Translations under genes and position numbers: made by a program | Assembly (NCBI GenBank): GCA_015903945.1 | Contig: JABMDL010000021.1 | Span: 1 to 32,423 of the forward strand | Direction: 5' to 3' | DNA length: 32,423 bases | Origin: Nitrospira sp. | Lineage (GTDB): Bacteria > Nitrospirota > Nitrospiria > Nitrospirales > Nitrospiraceae | Shown: piece by piece, positions 23,384 through 32,200 of the stretch | Numbering within the stretch: the first letter of the stretch is position 1 | Layout: each line of letters begins with the position of its first letter | The notes under the pieces: model-generated | Seen by the model: the letters and a program-made list of their open reading frames with translations, nothing else | Told to the model about the DNA's origin: nothing | The model's database searches: none

Positions 23384-25417
23384 ATGGTTCACCAGGAACA
23401 GCCTGTTCCTCATATTCGGCACGAGCCTCTGTATGCGGATGTGATCGTACCTCGTCATATAGCCAAGGCTTTTACCTATCTGGTCCCCGTAGCATTGACA
23501 CAGACGCTCGCCATCGGCCGGCAGGTCCTCGTGCCATTCGGACGAACGATATTGGAAGGAGTGGTGATTTCCTTGAGTAACCGTCTCCCGAGTGGGATAC
23601 GGGCCGCCGCCCTCAAGGAAATCCGGTCAGTGGCTGACGGATCGGGAAATGTCCAGCTCCCGCCCGTGCTCTTCGAATTATCTCGCAGAATCGCGGAACA
23701 CTATGTTGCCCCCTGGGGCCAGTGTCTTCGGCTGGTGCTACCCAAGAAGCCGGCCCGCACATCCTCACGACGGCAGAGCACGAAACTCATTGCCACTGGT
23801 TCTGACGGGGAGGGCCTCGGCGAGTCCCTCCTTCACGTGGAGCCGGATCCTCTCTGGGCGGGGCATGTGGCCGCGCATCTTCGTGCCAATCAGGCAAGGA
23901 AAGTCGTCCTCTATGCCCCGTGGGAACAACGAGTGGTCCGACTTGCTGAGGCAATCCGTCAGGCGCACGCGATGGGCAAATCCATGCTGATCCTCTCCGG
24001 CGAGCTCGCGAAAGCAGAACGGCTGGCACAGCATATGTCCAGCTTGACCAAACTCCCGATCGCCCTGGCGCATGTGACGTCCGGGTCTGAGCAATGGAGG
24101 CGAGCCCGAGAGGGAACCCCGTCCATTGTGCTGGGCACCAGGTCCGCCGTGTTCGCCCCGCTTCCATCGCTCGGTCTGATTTGGATCGAGGGAGAAGAGG
24201 ATCCGGCTCTCAAGGAACCTCAGGAGCCCCGGTATCACGCTCGTGACGTGGCTTGGATGCGAGCGAGGGAAGAGGGCGCCCTGGTCGTGCTTGCGTCCGC
24301 TCACCCTTCTCTTGAATCGGTCTTTGACCGGGACGCCGAACCCTATGTGGTTCAACCGGAGCCGGCTCGGCGACCGAAGGTTGAGCTTGTGGATCTCCGT
24401 CACGAGCCGGCGGGAACGTTGTTCAGCCGGACGCTTGTGGCGGCCATGCAGGAGGCGTTGGAGAACAAGACCGGCGTGCTGCTCTTTTTGAACCGAAAGG
24501 GATACGCGCGAACACTGGTCTGTCGAGACTGTGGCTGGGTGCCGCGGTGCCCTTCGTGTGCCGTGGCCCTAGCCTACGGTCGTGAAGCGGCCACGTTAGC
24601 CTGCCGGTACTGTGGCGGGGCGGACGTGTTGCCGCAGTCCTGCCCGGTCTGCCACTCCACTCGCCTGACGACGGTTGGAGAGGGGACCGAACGGGCAGAA
24701 GTCGAAGCGCGACGTCTGTTTCCTCACGCCACGGTTGCCCGCGTTGATCGGGGCACCCTGCATCGGCCGGGCACCGTTCGACAGACCTGGGAGGGAATCA
24801 TGTCAGGCGCATGGGATATTCTGATCGGGACACAAGCGGTATTCCAGCGGGAGCAGCTCCCACGGAGGGGGTTGGTCGGTATCATGCAGGCCGACTCAGG
24901 ATTGCACATACCGGACTTTCGCGCTGCCGAGCGCACCTATCAGTTGTTGGACGAGGCCGTGAGTGTTGCCCGACCGGATTCGGAAGGCGGGCGGGTCATT
25001 GTGCAGACACGGCTTCCCGCACACCATGCCGTGCAAGCTGTGCTCTCGGCTGACCCACATCGGTTTTACAATGAAGAACTCGCGGCGCGTCGGTTGCTGA
25101 ACTACCCGCCGGCCTGTTATCTCGCTGCCCTGTCTGTATCGGGGAAAGATCAGCAGGAGGTTGAAGCGGCCGCCATGCGGTGGAGGATGTGCCTCGAACA
25201 ATCGGTCGGCGGAGAGGCCCTACCGTCCCTGTTAGGACCTGTGCCGGCAATGGGGAAGCGACCGAAGGGCCATCATCGGTTTCAGACCCTTGTAAAAGGG
25301 GCCGATCAGGCCGGCCTCTGTCGCCTGATCCAGAAGTCAGTTGACACGATGGAGCAGGAACACCGCAAGAAACGAGTCAAGTTCGTCGTCGATATCGACC
25401 CGGTCGAGTTGAGCTAG
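23384..25417 (+). CDS. priA: PriA-like primosomal protein N' with degenerate helicase motifs
   Basis: The 677-residue protein is collinear with PriA, the replication-restart factor. The N-terminal DNA-binding domain (YADVIVPRHIAKAFTYLVP) is recognisable. The eight zinc-binding cysteines are intact (380, 383, 389, 392, 407, 410, 420, 423). GTRSAVFAPLPSLGLIWIEG, PRYHARDVA and IPDFRAAERTYQLL are also clear. The ATPase motifs are not: the Walker A slot reads VLYAPWEQRV (about 175-184) instead of GVTGSGKTE; Walker B reads EGEED (269-273) instead of DEEHD; and motif VI reads DEAVSVAR (about 523-530) instead of QVAGRAGR. The frame is uninterrupted, so this is not decay by frameshift. Actinobacterial PriA proteins are known to have lost helicase motifs in a similar way. 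Its role is probably structural, in primosome assembly. Start ATG 23384 has no clear ribosome-binding site. Confidence 0.88.
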   Translation: MVHQEQPVPHIRHEPLYADVIVPRHIAKAFTYLVPVALTQTLAIGRQVLVPFGRTILEGVVISLSNRLPSGIRAAALKEIRSVADGSGNVQLPPVLFELSRRIAEHYVAPWGQCLRLVLPKKPARTSSRRQSTKLIATGSDGEGLGESLLHVEPDPLWAGHVAAHLRANQARKVVLYAPWEQRVVRLAEAIRQAHAMGKSMLILSGELAKAERLAQHMSSLTKLPIALAHVTSGSEQWRRAREGTPSIVLGTRSAVFAPLPSLGLIWIEGEEDPALKEPQEPRYHARDVAWMRAREEGALVVLASAHPSLESVFDRDAEPYVVQPEPARRPKVELVDLRHEPAGTLFSRTLVAAMQEALENKTGVLLFLNRKGYARTLVCRDCGWVPRCPSCAVALAYGREAATLACRYCGGADVLPQSCPVCHSTRLTTVGEGTERAEVEARRLFPHATVARVDRGTLHRPGTVRQTWEGIMSGAWDILIGTQAVFQREQLPRRGLVGIMQADSGLHIPDFRAAERTYQLLDEAVSVARPDSEGGRVIVQTRLPAHHAVQAVLSADPHRFYNEELAARRLLNYPPACYLAALSVSGKDQQEVEAAAMRWRMCLEQSVGGEALPSLLGPVPAMGKRPKGHHRFQTLVKGADQAGLCRLIQKSVDTMEQEHRKKRVKFVVDIDPVELS

Positions 25418-25836
25418 CCAGCCTTGGTTCGTTTGGCAGGGCGTGAGGGCTTCCCATCAGCTGCGGTCATGCTGACCGAGTCGGATGTGGATCTCCATGC
25501 CCGCTTGAACAGGCCATAGGAAAAAGAGATCCAGAAGACAGAAGAGAACAGACCCAGCACCACGGCCGACAGAATCGTCCCCAGTTCCTCGTCAGAGGGG
25601 GGTTCGGACGCGCGCTTGAGCTGGGTCATCAAGAGGATCGGCCAGATAAAGCTTTCCAGGCCCAATCCCAGGGTCGCCCAGGCCCACAGTTCCGCAACGG
25701 ATCGAGCCCTCCACCAGAGGAATCCGCCTGCAGCCAGCGCCCACCCCGCGATGACAAGGGGCCATGCAGCTCCCCAGAGAATCCAGAACCCTATGGTCGT
25801 CACGATGACGCAGAGGAACAGATTCAGGAGAATCAT
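25414..25836 (-). CDS. Small multi-spanning membrane protein
   Basis: This 140-residue protein has about four hydrophobic segments (roughly 1-20, 23-42, 48-70 and 85-110) and a basic, polar C-terminal tail ending in PSRPAKRTKAG. I see no family motif. It is tail-to-tail with priA and overlaps it by 4 bases (the palindromic CTAG serves both stop codons). The ATG at 25836 has only a weak ribosome-binding site. Function unknown. Confidence 0.65.
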   Translation of the reverse strand: MILLNLFLCVIVTTIGFWILWGAAWPLVIAGWALAAGGFLWWRARSVAELWAWATLGLGLESFIWPILLMTQLKRASEPPSDEELGTILSAVVLGLFSSVFWISFSYGLFKRAWRSTSDSVSMTAADGKPSRPAKRTKAG

Positions 25837-25950
25837 ACAGGGCTGACTGGCGGCATGGCGGTATCAAGTCTGACCGGGGCGTGGCGCGATGTCAATGCGG
25901 AATCAGGCGGCGGTGCCAGAATGGGGGGTGAGGGCCTCGCGCAAATGACG

Positions 25951-25966
25951 AGCCCACAACTGGGCT
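25951..25966 (-). terminator. Hairpin overlapping the stop codon of the response regulator
   Basis: AGCCCA (25951-25956) pairs with TGGGCT (25961-25966) across CAAC. On the minus strand the stem begins within the stop codon of the gene at 25965-26336. Only a short T-stretch (CATTTG) follows, so it is at best a weak terminator. Confidence 0.25.
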
Positions 25967-26336
25967 AGGGGGCTAGCTCAGCGGAGACAGCATCGAGCAG
26001 AGCGTGGAGTTCAAACGGTTTGTAAAGGGTCCTGCGGGCCCCCATCATCTTCGCCACATCCAAGAAGTTCAGAATGCCGATCATGTCGCTGCCTCCGGTG
26101 ATGGCGATAACACGAGCGGCGGGAAATTCACGGCGAAGGATCAAGATACTCTCCAGACCATCTTGATCGGGCATCATCATGTCCATAATGATGACGTCGG
26201 CCGGTTGCTTCCGGTACTGGTCCAACCCATCTTTCCCATCGCGGGCTTCCTGTACCGTATAACCCGCTTGTTCCAATGATTCCCGGATAAGCTGGCGCAC
26301 CTGATCTTCATCGTCAACTACGAGGACCGACGGCAT
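25965..26336 (-). CDS. Single-domain (CheY-like) response regulator
   Basis: The 123-residue receiver begins MPSVLVVDDEDQVR with the acidic residues. The phospho-acceptor is Asp52 (VIIMDMMMPDQDG), the switch residue lies in VIAITGG, and the conserved Lys is in TLYKPFEL. It has no output domain. The ATG at 26336 has GAGGAG upstream and lies 23 bases inside the end of the hybrid kinase gene, so the two are coupled. It is the likely partner or phosphorelay target of that kinase. Confidence 0.92.
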   Translation of the reverse strand: MPSVLVVDDEDQVRQLIRESLEQAGYTVQEARDGKDGLDQYRKQPADVIIMDMMMPDQDGLESILILRREFPAARVIAITGGSDMIGILNFLDVAKMMGARRTLYKPFELHALLDAVSAELAP

Positions 26337-28401
26337 TCAACTCCTCGCTCGATACTTCGGATTGGGTGACAGGTTGGGCGAAGCTCGGTGGTACGTTCGC
26401 AGGCGGGACGGGCCGATCCAAGATGCGTCGGATCGTGTGCGCGAGGTCGTTCAATATGAGCGGCTTCAGGATGAATTCCGCGATGCCGTGTGAACGGGCT
26501 TCTTCTTCAGACAGTTGCCGCTCTGAGCCGCTGCAGAGAATCACAGGAAGATCGGGCCTGATCCGGAGGCATCGTCGGATCAGCCGATCCCCGGTCATGC
26601 CCGGCATCGACTGATCGGCGATCAAGAGGTCCACCCGTTGGGGAGCTGCTTGGAATGCCTCCCACGCCGCCATCGCGCTCGTTCGGACAATCGGATAATA
26701 CCCGAGTGACTCTAGCATCTCCCCGCCAAACCGGGCAAGCGATTCCTCATCATCGACGAAGAGAATACACTCATGCCCGTGCGGAGGCGGTTCGTCCTTT
26801 GGCGGAACCGATGAGCTGGAAGCCGGGAGTACCGGAAGGTAGACCGACACAGTCGTGCCCAAGCTGGGGTGGCTGTTGACCCACACCGTCCCCCCGTGGG
26901 CCGAGACAATGCCGTGCACCACGGGAAGGCCCATCCCTCGTCCTTCACCAAGGGGTTTCGTGGTGAAGAACGGCTCAAAGGCGCGCTCTGCCACGTCTGG
27001 GTCCATGCCTTCGCCGGAATCCTGGACGCTCAAGCAAGTGTAGCAGCCGGCGGCAATCCGTCCGTGGGACGTCACGTGGTCGCTGGAGAATTCTTTGTCT
27101 TCAAGGTGAATGTCGAGCGTTCCTCCGGTTCTGTGCATCGCGTGCACGGCATTCTCCACCAAGTTCAGGATCAACTGGTGCATTTGGGTGGCATCAGCCG
27201 ACACCAGGCTGGCTGATTTAGCGATGTGCGCCTTGAACTCGATCCACGACGGGATCGTGGGGCGCAGGAGTTTCAACGACTCCCTCACCAGCAAGTGCAG
27301 CGACAGGGGGCGGCGGACCTGGCCGCTCTGTTGGCTAAACGTAAGCAGCTGATGCACCAATTCACGGGATTTCTTTCCCGCCGCGACGACCTGCTCTATA
27401 TGGCGATGAGCTTTACTGTCGGAGGGTACGAGCGGCAGCGCCAGTTGGCTGAATCCGAGCACCGCGGTCAGGCTGTTGTTGAATTCATGCGCGATTGCTC
27501 CGGCCAGCGTGCCGATCGCCTCCATCTTCGAGGTGTCACGCCGGCTGGTGTCGGCGATTTTTCGGTCTGTGACGTCGATGATCATCCCGAGGGTGCGGCT
27601 CGGCAGCCGTGCGGCGCTCTCCTCATCAAACCAAGTCCGCGAGCGCAGGCTGAGATGCCGAACGCTTCCGTCAGGCCTGACGAGCTGATGTTCGACATGA
27701 ACCCGCCCGTCGCCGGACGGGTCGTGGGCCTGATGAATGGCCCGGAGGATTCGATCGCGGTCAGAGCGGTGAATCAGCTCAACATAGCGTTGAAGGGACG
27801 CGGGCTCATCGGGGCTGACCCCATAGATGTCTCTGAGAATCGGCGACCAGTACAGAATGTCGGTGTGATGATCGTGCTCGAAAATGCCGGCTTGCGCCGC
27901 CTGCACCGCGAGATCGAATCGCTCTTCACTTTCCCGCACTGCCCGTTCTTCCTGCCGGCGTTGGGTGACGTCAACCATCAGCCAGACGACTGATGTCACA
28001 CGCCCGGATCGGTCTTTGAACGGCGACAGGGTAATTTCGTTCCAGAACGGCGTCCCGTTCTTTCGATAATGGCGCAGGCAGATACGGCCTGCCCTCCCGT
28101 CCTGAAGGGCGACTGCGAGCTTGTCCAGCAACGCACGATCAGTCTCGGGTCCGGCCAGGATGGCCATGGTCTGGCCCAGGAGGTCACTTTCGGTATAGCC
28201 GGTGAGCAGCCGGAAGGCGGGGTTGACGTATACGATCGGATGGCGCGGGGCCGTGGCATCCGTGACCGCAACACAGCAATTGGCCGAGGCGATGATCTTC
28301 GATTGCAGCAGGCAATCACGGCGCTGCCGCAGGAATCGCTGCACCGCGACTCCCCCAAGAAGCACAAGAACTATGAAAAACAGACCGGCAGTCAGTTGCA
28401 T
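26314..28401 (-). CDS. Membrane-anchored PAS hybrid histidine kinase
   Basis: This protein has 695 residues. One N-terminal membrane helix (about 4-22) is followed by PAS1 with PAC (38-150; no LOV-type GRNCRFLQ motif, so not flavin-photosensing), PAS2 with PAC (160-282), HisKA with His305 (GAIAHEFNNSLTAVLGFSQ), HATPase (NLVENAVHAM, DSGEGMD, GRGMGLPVVHGIV) and a C-terminal receiver at about 545-665 with acceptor Asp in LLIADQSMPGMTG. The terminal receiver should accept phosphate internally. The start is ATG 28401, which directly abuts the stop of a 30-codon upstream frame (28402-28494). The signal is unknown. Together with the overlapping CheY-like gene it forms one unit. Confidence 0.9.
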   Translation of the reverse strand: MQLTAGLFFIVLVLLGGVAVQRFLRQRRDCLLQSKIIASANCCVAVTDATAPRHPIVYVNPAFRLLTGYTESDLLGQTMAILAGPETDRALLDKLAVALQDGRAGRICLRHYRKNGTPFWNEITLSPFKDRSGRVTSVVWLMVDVTQRRQEERAVRESEERFDLAVQAAQAGIFEHDHHTDILYWSPILRDIYGVSPDEPASLQRYVELIHRSDRDRILRAIHQAHDPSGDGRVHVEHQLVRPDGSVRHLSLRSRTWFDEESAARLPSRTLGMIIDVTDRKIADTSRRDTSKMEAIGTLAGAIAHEFNNSLTAVLGFSQLALPLVPSDSKAHRHIEQVVAAGKKSRELVHQLLTFSQQSGQVRRPLSLHLLVRESLKLLRPTIPSWIEFKAHIAKSASLVSADATQMHQLILNLVENAVHAMHRTGGTLDIHLEDKEFSSDHVTSHGRIAAGCYTCLSVQDSGEGMDPDVAERAFEPFFTTKPLGEGRGMGLPVVHGIVSAHGGTVWVNSHPSLGTTVSVYLPVLPASSSSVPPKDEPPPHGHECILFVDDEESLARFGGEMLESLGYYPIVRTSAMAAWEAFQAAPQRVDLLIADQSMPGMTGDRLIRRCLRIRPDLPVILCSGSERQLSEEEARSHGIAEFILKPLILNDLAHTIRRILDRPVPPANVPPSFAQPVTQSEVSSEELNAVGPRS

Positions 28402-28494
28402 TCAGCCGAATACCCTGTTCACAATCATGCGCGGATGTTTTTTGAAAACCGCGGAGTCTCGGCCACACACCTGAACGTGATGACGTGACCACAT
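28402..28494 (-). CDS. Possible 30-codon leader ORF before the hybrid kinase
   Basis: From the ATG at 28494 a frame runs 30 codons (begins MWSRHHVQVCGRD) and ends with TGA directly followed by the kinase ATG (TGAATG). A GGGAG ribosome-binding site lies about 8 nt upstream, better than anything in front of the kinase itself. It may serve for translational coupling or as a leader peptide. It is short, without known relatives, and could be fortuitous. Confidence 0.25.
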   Translation of the reverse strand: MWSRHHVQVCGRDSAVFKKHPRMIVNRVFG

Positions 28495-28516
28495 TATTCA
28501 TCTCCCTATGGTCACG
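28484..28516 (-). promoter_or_regulatory. 8-bp inverted repeat enclosing an RBS
   Basis: CGTGACCA at 28484-28491 is the exact inverse of TGGTCACG at 28509-28516, with 17 bases between. In a leftward transcript the loop would hold the GGGAG ribosome-binding site and the ATG of the small upstream frame. It may be an operator or an RNA switch-like hairpin; this is inference from sequence layout. An AT-rich stretch (28518-28540, with TATAAG-like boxes on the minus strand) upstream could contain the promoter. Confidence 0.4.
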
Positions 28517-28581
28517 ACACTACTATACTTATACTACACACCGGCGAGCCCATCGCGTAGATGGAAATGGAGAGGAGTAGG

Positions 28582-28608
28582 AAAAACTTTATCCCTAGCG
28601 CACTAGGG
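28582..28608 (-). terminator. Rho-independent-like terminator after the NarL-type regulator
   Basis: On the minus strand CCCTAG and CTAGGG (28608-28593) form a perfect 6-bp stem with a 4-nt loop. An AT-rich stretch with a T-run (ATAAAGTTTTTC, 28592-28581) follows. It begins 15 bases after the stop codon of the regulator at 28623. Confidence 0.6.
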
Positions 28609-28622
28609 CCGGATGGCTCGAT

Positions 28623-29276
28623 TCACGCCTGCCGCTTGACGAAGAATGCCGCCGCTTGAACTCGACGGGTGATACGGAGCTTCTGAAACACGGTGGCGAG
28701 GTAGTTCTTGACGGTCTTGTCGCTCAAGCCCATCTCCGCGGCGATCTCCTTATTCGTCTTTCCGTCCGCGACGAGGGCCAATACTCGTTCCTCCTGCACG
28801 GACAGCTTTTCATCGGGGCGGTCGTTGCCAGTGGCGAATCCCCGCACCCAGCGAAGCGCCCGGTCCGTGACGGCCGGATCAAGGATCGAACGGCCTTCGG
28901 CAACGGCATGAATCGCGCGCGTCAACGAAGAAGAATCGATTTCTTTCAATATGTACCCCCGCGCCCCGGCCAAGACCGCGGCCAGGACTGAATCGTCATC
29001 CGCGTACGAGGTCAGAAAGAGCACTCGGGTATCTGGTAAGACGGCGAGAATCTCCCGGCAGGCATCGATGCCAGAACCGTCGGGGAGGCGGATGTCCATG
29101 AGAATCACATCCGGCGTCAATTTTCCTGCCAACGCCACTGCCTCGGCCATGCTGGCGGATTCCCCCACGACAGCGATACCATGTTTATGACCAAGCACCG
29201 AACGGAGTCCCACGCGGACAATCTCATGGTCGTCTACGAGCAGCACACGAATCGTCTCGGGTCTATGTGTCGGCAT
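28623..29276 (-). CDS. NarL/FixJ-family response regulator with LuxR-type HTH
   Basis: The 217-residue protein has a receiver at about 10-125 (VLLVDDHEIVR, acceptor Asp61 in VILMDIRLPDGSG, switch LTSYADD, Lys in YILKEID) and a LuxR/GerE helix-turn-helix at about 155-215 (LSVQEERVLALVADGKTNKEIAAEMGL). It is expected to bind DNA as a phosphorylated dimer; the arrangement resembles DevR/DosR. The ATG at 29276 lies 14 bases inside the end of the upstream kinase gene. The pair is a classic HisKA_3 kinase/NarL regulator two-component system, and targets are unknown. Confidence 0.93.
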   Translation of the reverse strand: MPTHRPETIRVLLVDDHEIVRVGLRSVLGHKHGIAVVGESASMAEAVALAGKLTPDVILMDIRLPDGSGIDACREILAVLPDTRVLFLTSYADDDSVLAAVLAGARGYILKEIDSSSLTRAIHAVAEGRSILDPAVTDRALRWVRGFATGNDRPDEKLSVQEERVLALVADGKTNKEIAAEMGLSDKTVKNYLATVFQKLRITRRVQAAAFFVKRQA

Positions 29277-32200
29277 CGGTCAACCTCCTGGGTATGTCCA
29301 CGAGGACCTTTGCTCCTTGACGGGGTTTCGACTGCAGGGTGAGTTTCCCTCCGATCTTCTGTGCTCGCGCCGCCATATTCGCCAATCCGTGTCCGACGTC
29401 GCGAGCCCCAACCGGATTGAAGCCCACGCCGTTATCCGTCACCGACAGGCGGACGGAGCGGCGGAGCCGTTTGAGCGACACCGTGATGCGGGTAGCCCTG
29501 CTGTGGCGGAAGCTGTTGCTTAACGCTTCGCGCACAAGGTTCAGGACGTGGTAGGCCTGCTGGGTTGAAAGATGCTGCGCGGCGGCTTTCTCAACTGCAA
29601 TCCGGCAGGGGATGGAATACGATGCGGCCAGGGCATGCCCCATGGCCCGCAACACCACGTCGAACTCTTGCCCATCCAAGATGTGCGACTCCAGTCCGGC
29701 GATGAAATTCCGCACTTCTTGCAGCACATGGTTGAGCTGCCCAATCGTCCGTTGAAGCTCCACCTTCAATTTTGTAGCGGATTTCTTGGGCTGATCCGAA
29801 ATCAGCGGTTTGCAGGCTTCCAGGCCGAGTCCGATCGCGTAAATGGATTGAAGAATGCCGTCGTGCAGGTCCTCGCTGATCCGTTCGCGCTCGTCAAGAG
29901 CCGAGCGCAAGGCGCGCTCTCGCTCGCGTAATTCTTCCTCCATGCGTTTACGCTCGGTAATGTCAGTGACAATGCCGCCGATCGCATACACGTGTCCATC
30001 AGAATTTCGCAGGGGAAACTTGCACACAAGGCTGGTGCGTGGGCTGTCATTGTGAAACGCGACTTCCTCTAATTGTAAGGGCGCGCCGGCGTCCAGAACC
30101 TTCCCGTCATTGGCCCGAAAGGCGGCGGCCTGTTCGGGCCGGAAGAGTTCCTCGTCCGTCTTGCCCAAGGTGGATTCGCCGGTCCGATTGGTGATTGTTT
30201 CAAACCGGCGATTGGTCAATAGATAGCGGCCCTCGAGGTCCTTCACAAAAATCATGGCCGGGCTGTTATCGAGAATTGCCTGGATCTGAGCGCGGCTCCT
30301 GGCCAAATCCTCCGCCTGGCTCCGTTGGTCGGCGAGGTAGCGGGCGCGTTCGATTTCCAGGGCGATGCGCTGTCCGAACACGCGCAAGAGCGCTTGCTCT
30401 TCCACCGTAAACTCCCGGGGTTTGTCATCCAACAGACACGTGACCGCCACGACCTGGCCATGGCGGTCGAGTGCGGGGAATCCGCAATAAGACTCGGCAT
30501 TGTGGTCGCGAAGGAACGAGGCCTGAGGGAACCGCTGTCTGACGCGGTCGAACAAGCGTATATCCTTGTCCAACTCCACGGTGGCGCAAGGGGTGACGGT
30601 CAGTGGACAATAGCCCGCGTCGCGCACCACCTGCCCGTCCACGTAGACGGCGTTAAAATGAAGCTCCGGCCCGACAATTTCAGACAGGCAGACCACGCGG
30701 ACCTTGAACAAGTCCCCGATCATGCAAACGATCCGCTCAAAGATCTCAGCGGGATCGCCGGACAGGGTCAGGCCGAGTTCGGACAGATTCTTCAACTGCT
30801 CCAGCCGGGCGGCGTCACGGTCGGCGAGCCGCATCCGCTCGGTCACATCCTGGACGGTGCCGAAAGATCGCCGGGGCGCCCCCTGGGCGTCATACAGAGT
30901 TTCGCACCGTTCGTGGACATATTTCACCCGCCCGTCCGGCATGAGGAGGCGATACGTGATCTCGTACGGTGTGCGATTCCTTACCGAGTTGGTATAGGCC
31001 CGATTAACGGCAGACCGGTCGTCCGGATGCACGAGGGCCAAAAACGCGTCGTATGAGGAGCCGAATCGGTCCTGATTGATCTCGAAGATTCGAAACATCT
31101 CGTCGGACCAGGTGAAGTGGTTTACCCTCAGATCTAATTCCCAACTGCCGATGTGCGCCAGACGTTGGGCTTCGTTCAACCGGGCTTCGCTTTGCTTGAG
31201 CGCTAGTTCCGTTTCGACCCGGGCGGTGATATCGCGGGAGACGCCGAGCACACCTATGACCTCCCTGATTTCGTTGCGCAGCGGGACCTTCACGGTGTCG
31301 AATATCCGGACCTCCCCCTTCACGTTGGCGGGATCCGCCGGATTGTGGACGATCTGTCCGCCCAAGGCCTGCCGATCGTCCGCATCGAATCCTCGAATGC
31401 CCTTGTCAGGATTGCCGCGCACCAAGTCATGATCCCAGCCGTTTTCAATGTCGGTGTGGCCGATGATCTCTGTGGGCCTCTTGCCGATGGCGTTCGCGAA
31501 GGCGTCGTTGCATAGGATCGTCCGCAGCTCCCGATCCTTCGCAAAGATCAGATCAGGCACGGCATTGATGACATTCGTGAGCAGGGTGAGGGCCTGTTGC
31601 CGCTCCTGTTCCAATCGTTTCTGATCGGTGATGTCGCGCGCAACGCTGATGACCCCGATGATGCGTCCTTCCGGGTCCCGGTACGGCGCCTTGGTCGTGA
31701 GATAGACGGTGGCCTTGCCCTCGCCCGTGAATGATTCTTCGGCCGTGGCCGTGATGGTTTCACCTGACTCGACGACTCGGCGGTCTCCGGCACGGAGGCA
31801 GGCCGCTGACGCGCTTCCCCATAACGCGACGTCGTCCCATCCGATAATCTCATCGCTCGGCATGCCCAAGGCGTTCGCGCCGGTCCGGTTCATATGGATA
31901 TAACGTCCATCGAGATCCTTCACAGAGATATGGTCGATCGACGCATCCATGATGGCGGATAACAACACGTGGTTCCGGCGCGCCGCCTGCTCCGCGAGGT
32001 CCCGCTCAATGATCGTGCCGAGGATATTCGCCATCGACTGAACGAAGTTGACATCGTCCTGGGTAAATGACCGCCGCGCTGATGTATGGATTCCCAGAAC
32101 TCCCCACGGCTGGCGTTCCCGTCGGATGATCACGCTGAGGCCACTAACCACTCCGTGGTCAAACAGGAATGGAGGGCCGTTGAATCGGCGGTCGGCCTCC

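Noticed and set aside
23384..25417. priA as a pseudogene
   Set aside because: The frame is intact, zinc cysteines and surrounding conserved segments are kept; loss is confined to the ATPase motifs, which suggests functional change, not decay.
28072..28290. First PAS domain of the 28401 kinase as a LOV blue-light sensor
   Set aside because: The flavin-binding GRNCRFLQ motif with its photoactive Cys is missing (reads GQTMAILAG).
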